A stretch of 64,000 nucleotides of DNA. Origin: JAFEDN01 sp965651935 (GTDB lineage Bacteria; Pseudomonadota; Gammaproteobacteria; Coxiellales; Coxiellaceae). Below the pieces are notes generated by a model. It ran no database searches. It worked only from the letters and a program-made list of their open reading frames with translations, and was not told the DNA's origin. Below are positions 61,128-64,000 of the stretch, piece by piece (position 1 is the first letter of the stretch; every line of letters begins with the position of its first letter). The stretch is taken from the NCBI GenBank assembly GCA_965651935.1, contig CBFGTC010000004.1:68259-132258 (forward strand), in the 5' to 3' direction. Made by a program: the position numbers and the translations under genes.

Positions 61128-61911
61128 TGCCGTGAATCAACAATTAACGCCTTTGATCGACAAAATTAAACATCACCCCTTATATTCGCAAATTTGTTCG
61201 CTTGGTGATTTGCGTGTGTTTATGGAATATCACGTCTTTGCTGTGTGGGACTTCATGTGCCTGCTGAAAGAATTGCATCATCGTATTGTGGCTACCCGCG
61301 CGCCGTGGTTCCCACCGAAAGACGCTTATAGCGCCAATTTAATCAGCCGGATTCTTGTTGAAGAAGAAAGCGACCGTACACCAGATCGGAAAGGTTATAG
61401 CAGTCATTTTGAACTTTATTTGACGGCGATGCGTGCTATCGAAGCAGATACACAACCGATTCAGCGATTTTTGCAGCGATTATCGCGAGGAGAAATGTTA
61501 ATCTCTGCGGCTGAGGCTATTCCATTACCGGATGCCATTCAGCAATTTGTGTGTACTACTTTTAGTTTTTTTGCTTGGGATACGCATATATTAGCGGCTG
61601 CTTTTGTTTATGGACGGGAGGCGATTACTGCTTCCATGTTTATGCCCATGGTGCGGCAATTAGAGCAATCGATTCATGCTGAAGAAAAAAAATCCATTCA
61701 ACCGTTATTGTATTATTTGCATCGTCATATTGAACTGGATGATACCGAACATTTACCGCAGGCACTGCAAATGCTGATCAATTTGGCCGGTAATGATATT
61801 AAAAAATGGAAGGACATTACTTTATACGCCAAAATGGCCTTACAGGCACGTTGTTATTTTCTCGATGAAATTCAAGTGAGAATTCAAACGAATAGTATCA
61901 TCATGGCTTAA
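61114..61911 (+). CDS. DUF3050 protein (haem-oxygenase-like helical fold)
   Basis: 265 residues with a strong ribosome site (AGGAGG, 8 bases before ATG). All-helical: LRVFMEYHVFAVWDFMCLLKEL, EEESDRTP, SHFELYLTAM, FVCTTFSFFAWDTHILAAAFVYGRE, SIHAEEKKSIQPLLYYLHRHIELDD. Conserved His and Glu in these segments are arranged as in the haem-oxygenase-like di-iron superfamily, to which DUF3050 is related. Coupled to the hybrid kinase by a 14-base overlap, so it may supply or respond to the signal. Reaction unknown. Confidence 0.85.
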   Translation: MPHIDAVNQQLTPLIDKIKHHPLYSQICSLGDLRVFMEYHVFAVWDFMCLLKELHHRIVATRAPWFPPKDAYSANLISRILVEEESDRTPDRKGYSSHFELYLTAMRAIEADTQPIQRFLQRLSRGEMLISAAEAIPLPDAIQQFVCTTFSFFAWDTHILAAAFVYGREAITASMFMPMVRQLEQSIHAEEKKSIQPLLYYLHRHIELDDTEHLPQALQMLINLAGNDIKKWKDITLYAKMALQARCYFLDEIQVRIQTNSIIMA

Positions 61912-62102
61912 TTATCAATCAATTGCAGATAAAAAGAAATTTTCTCTACGGATGGAGTACAGTAAAGATTATTGTTTAATTAATTTCCAGGTCAAAGTTT
62001 ACATAAATCCATGAAAAAGCGTAGACCATTCTTGAGAAAATTTTTGTGATTTTTGTTGAGATAATGCGTTATTTAAAGTTGTAAGTCTAGCTATATACAT
62101 AT

Positions 62103-62987
62103 TTATGTCATTGTATTGATTAACTGCCATATTGGGATTTTGCAAACGAGGCTGTAAAAATTATTAATATTATTTAATTCAATCGCTTGTGCTGGGGTCA
62201 TAAAATCGCGATCTACAGCTATTAGGGTATCAATATCATTCTTTAGTTTTTTGGCTTTAGCTAACAAGTATTTTGTATATGCTTTGCGGGTTAATACTCC
62301 TTCGTTACCCCCTTTGTCTCTTAATAAGAAGCCGTTTTTTAGTAGATCCCTCTCATTTATACCTTCATAATAAGTAACTAATTTTGCTTTATTATTAGTA
62401 AATAAATTTATACAATGCATTAAATTACGAATTAATTGATTGATATATGTATCTTTGCTTGCTTTATTATGAAACTTCCACTTTTTTCTATCGGTTTTGA
62501 AATGAATATTTAAACAAACTGTGTGTTTATAAACGCCGCATCTCTTATTATCACGTGGATCAGTATATTCAATGAATTGATTATCTTTATTTTCTTTATA
62601 CTTAATTTCTAAATTACCGTATTCACCTTTATTATTGATATATTCATTCATTGCAAGACCTATTTCGTAAGGAATAAATTTGTAATCATTTTGGATAATT
62701 GTATGCTGATTTTTTAAAGAATTCTTAAAAGGCTTTTTTGCGTGAAATTTATATTCAAATGTGCTTTCATATTGACCGTCTTCGATGAATTTTTCTGAAA
62801 TCTTTTTAGAAATTTTTTCTATTAATTCAGGGTTATCATGTATTGTAATTTCAGTAGAGAATTTTACAAAAGTATTATGCACTTTATCAGGGATTTTTTC
62901 TTCGAGAAAATAAAGCCTCTCCCATACCTCATCTTTTCCCGGAGAAATGCGAGTAATTTTTTGGGTATAAACTAAAAGTTCTGGCAT
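62103..62987 (-). CDS. Hypothetical AT-rich gene, 294 residues
   Basis: ATG 62987 has a good ribosome site (AGGAGG). Soluble, Lys/Asn-rich; segments TFVKFSTEITIHDNPELIEKIS and LNIHFKTDRKKWKF suggest an alpha/beta fold; no signal peptide or membrane helix. Codon use is far more AT-rich than in the core genes, a sign of recent acquisition. No family recognised. It stands alone between gaps of about 190 and 290 bases in which I see no genes. Confidence 0.7.
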   Translation of the reverse strand: MPELLVYTQKITRISPGKDEVWERLYFLEEKIPDKVHNTFVKFSTEITIHDNPELIEKISKKISEKFIEDGQYESTFEYKFHAKKPFKNSLKNQHTIIQNDYKFIPYEIGLAMNEYINNKGEYGNLEIKYKENKDNQFIEYTDPRDNKRCGVYKHTVCLNIHFKTDRKKWKFHNKASKDTYINQLIRNLMHCINLFTNNKAKLVTYYEGINERDLLKNGFLLRDKGGNEGVLTRKAYTKYLLAKAKKLKNDIDTLIAVDRDFMTPAQAIELNNINNFYSLVCKIPIWQLINTMT

Positions 62988-63276
62988 TTAGATCCTCCTA
63001 TCCAAAAGAAATATATTTGATCATTTGTCCGAGTTTAAAGTTTTCTAGTAAAACTTACCTTGCACTTTCAAATTTCAATGATTTAGTTTCTCAACTTGGT
63101 ATGGGAAATCGGATTTTATTTTTATTGATTATTGAAAAACTATACTATAAAAATATTAGATAGATAACAACATGAATATCGGCAGATAATGTATAAAAAT
63201 TGCTCATTCATAAGATGAAATAACTGAATTTCACAAATAAATCAATTACATATTATTGATTTTACAGATATTAAAT

Positions 63277-63945
63277 TTATTTGTTTAGGGTTAGCTCTCG
63301 TATTTTGGTTTCATCGACTTTTTTCTGTTCGGCAGTGACTTTTTCTTGAATGACTGTTAGCTGGCTTAATTTTTGTTTTTGCGCTTTCAAATAGAAATGA
63401 TCCACCACGCCTTTCATATCAAATAATCCGCTGACCGGTATGATGAGTTCAGCAATGTTATTTTTTAGCATATTATTTATTTTCTCTTTAGACTGTGAAT
63501 CAGAGCGATTTTTAGAAAATAACGCGCACCATCCACACAGGGATTTTTCATAGCGTTGGCGGTGCTGATCGATTGTTAAAATTTGACGTTTTATCTGTCC
63601 AGCGTTGATGGATTGAGGAGGTTGTTCCAAAGTTTGTTGGGTTTTTTGAGCTTCTGTCATCATTTTAGTCAGATATTGTCGTTGTTTCATGGCAGCCGGA
63701 TTGATGTCAGGCTGAGATAAGTTATTTTTTAAAAGTTGGATGATTTTCTCTAAAACCAGAATTAACTGCTCTATTCGACAGGCATGACTCTGCATCGTTT
63801 GAGTGCGGTGTTCAATTAATTTCTGCGAGTCTTCACTAATTTTTTGATGCAGAGTATCAGCTTGCGTTAAAATTTGTTGTGCTTTCATCTGAAGTTTTTG
63901 TTGTTGGGTATCGATAGCCTGTCTCATGCTATCTGCTAACGGCAA
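63277..63945 (-). CDS. Coiled-coil protein of unknown function
   Basis: 222 residues, mostly Gln/Lys-rich helices predicted to form coiled coil (about 8-100 and 185-220), with CGWCALFSKN in the middle. The start is uncertain: TTG 63945 has AGGG at good spacing and an in-frame stop just upstream, while ATG 63927 lacks a ribosome site. No signal peptide or recognised domain. Similar Gln/Lys coiled coils are common among Legionella effectors; this is only a resemblance. Confidence 0.6.
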   Translation of the reverse strand: MPLADSMRQAIDTQQQKLQMKAQQILTQADTLHQKISEDSQKLIEHRTQTMQSHACRIEQLILVLEKIIQLLKNNLSQPDINPAAMKQRQYLTKMMTEAQKTQQTLEQPPQSINAGQIKRQILTIDQHRQRYEKSLCGWCALFSKNRSDSQSKEKINNMLKNNIAELIIPVSGLFDMKGVVDHFYLKAQKQKLSQLTVIQEKVTAEQKKVDETKIRELTLNK

Positions 63946-64000
63946 TGTAAGGCCCTAAAAATCCCACCTAAAAATGCTATTGACTATTTAAAAGATTTTT

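Overview
The window looks like a chromosome segment of a host-associated gammaproteobacterium of the order Legionellales (Coxiella/Rickettsiella/Legionella-like). Core proteins (AceE, OxyR, HemF, SdhA, SucA, PepN, Mpl) are gammaproteobacterial in type and length, composition is moderately AT-rich, and the core is interspersed with eukaryote-like or effector-like genes: ankyrin repeats, a TIR domain, a protein kinase and an acid-sphingomyelinase-like enzyme. The order-level assignment is an inference; no rRNA is present.

Left part, 1-13 kb: the end of a cation/proton antiporter, the pyruvate dehydrogenase operon aceE-aceF-lpd followed by oxyR, a PAP2 membrane phosphatase, hemF, a membrane-anchored metzincin-like protease, comF, bioC and msrB. 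At 13-15.2 kb are a lone tyrosine recombinase, a very small proline/asparagine-rich gene with its own strong promoter and terminator, and a glycine-zipper lipoprotein.

Middle, 15-33 kb: hemB, a GlcNAc-kinase-like gene, a rhomboid protease and nagA form a tight operon. Then come trmL and mlaA, mpl (murein recycling, as is nagA), a membrane protein of unknown function, a DedA-PAP2-LssY fusion with lipA and lipB, and rlmI, cytochrome b561, pepN and a glutathione transferase.

33-43 kb is one uninterrupted TCA cluster, sdhCDAB-sucABCD. It supplies succinate dehydrogenase, 2-oxoglutarate dehydrogenase and succinyl-CoA synthetase. Its lipoylated SucB, like AceF, would use LipA/LipB. After it come a secreted sphingomyelinase-like phosphodiesterase, a protein with a degenerate lipoyl domain and an ankyrin protein with a possible permuted cysteine-protease domain (AnkH-like).

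At 46,570 a tRNA-Lys(CTT) gene marks the start of an integrated element that runs past the right edge. It carries two related integrases and an AlpA-like protein. A kfrA-like/fosA/trypsin-like-protease operon lies behind a perfect 47-bp palindrome. A phage-type replication operon ends in a response regulator that lacks its phospho-acceptor Asp. Beyond it are a 1094-residue TIR-kinase protein with a duplicated C-terminal module, a hybrid histidine kinase coupled to a DUF3050 protein, and two unrecognised genes. The TIR-kinase gene, flanked by the two signalling genes, is the most novel-looking part of the window.
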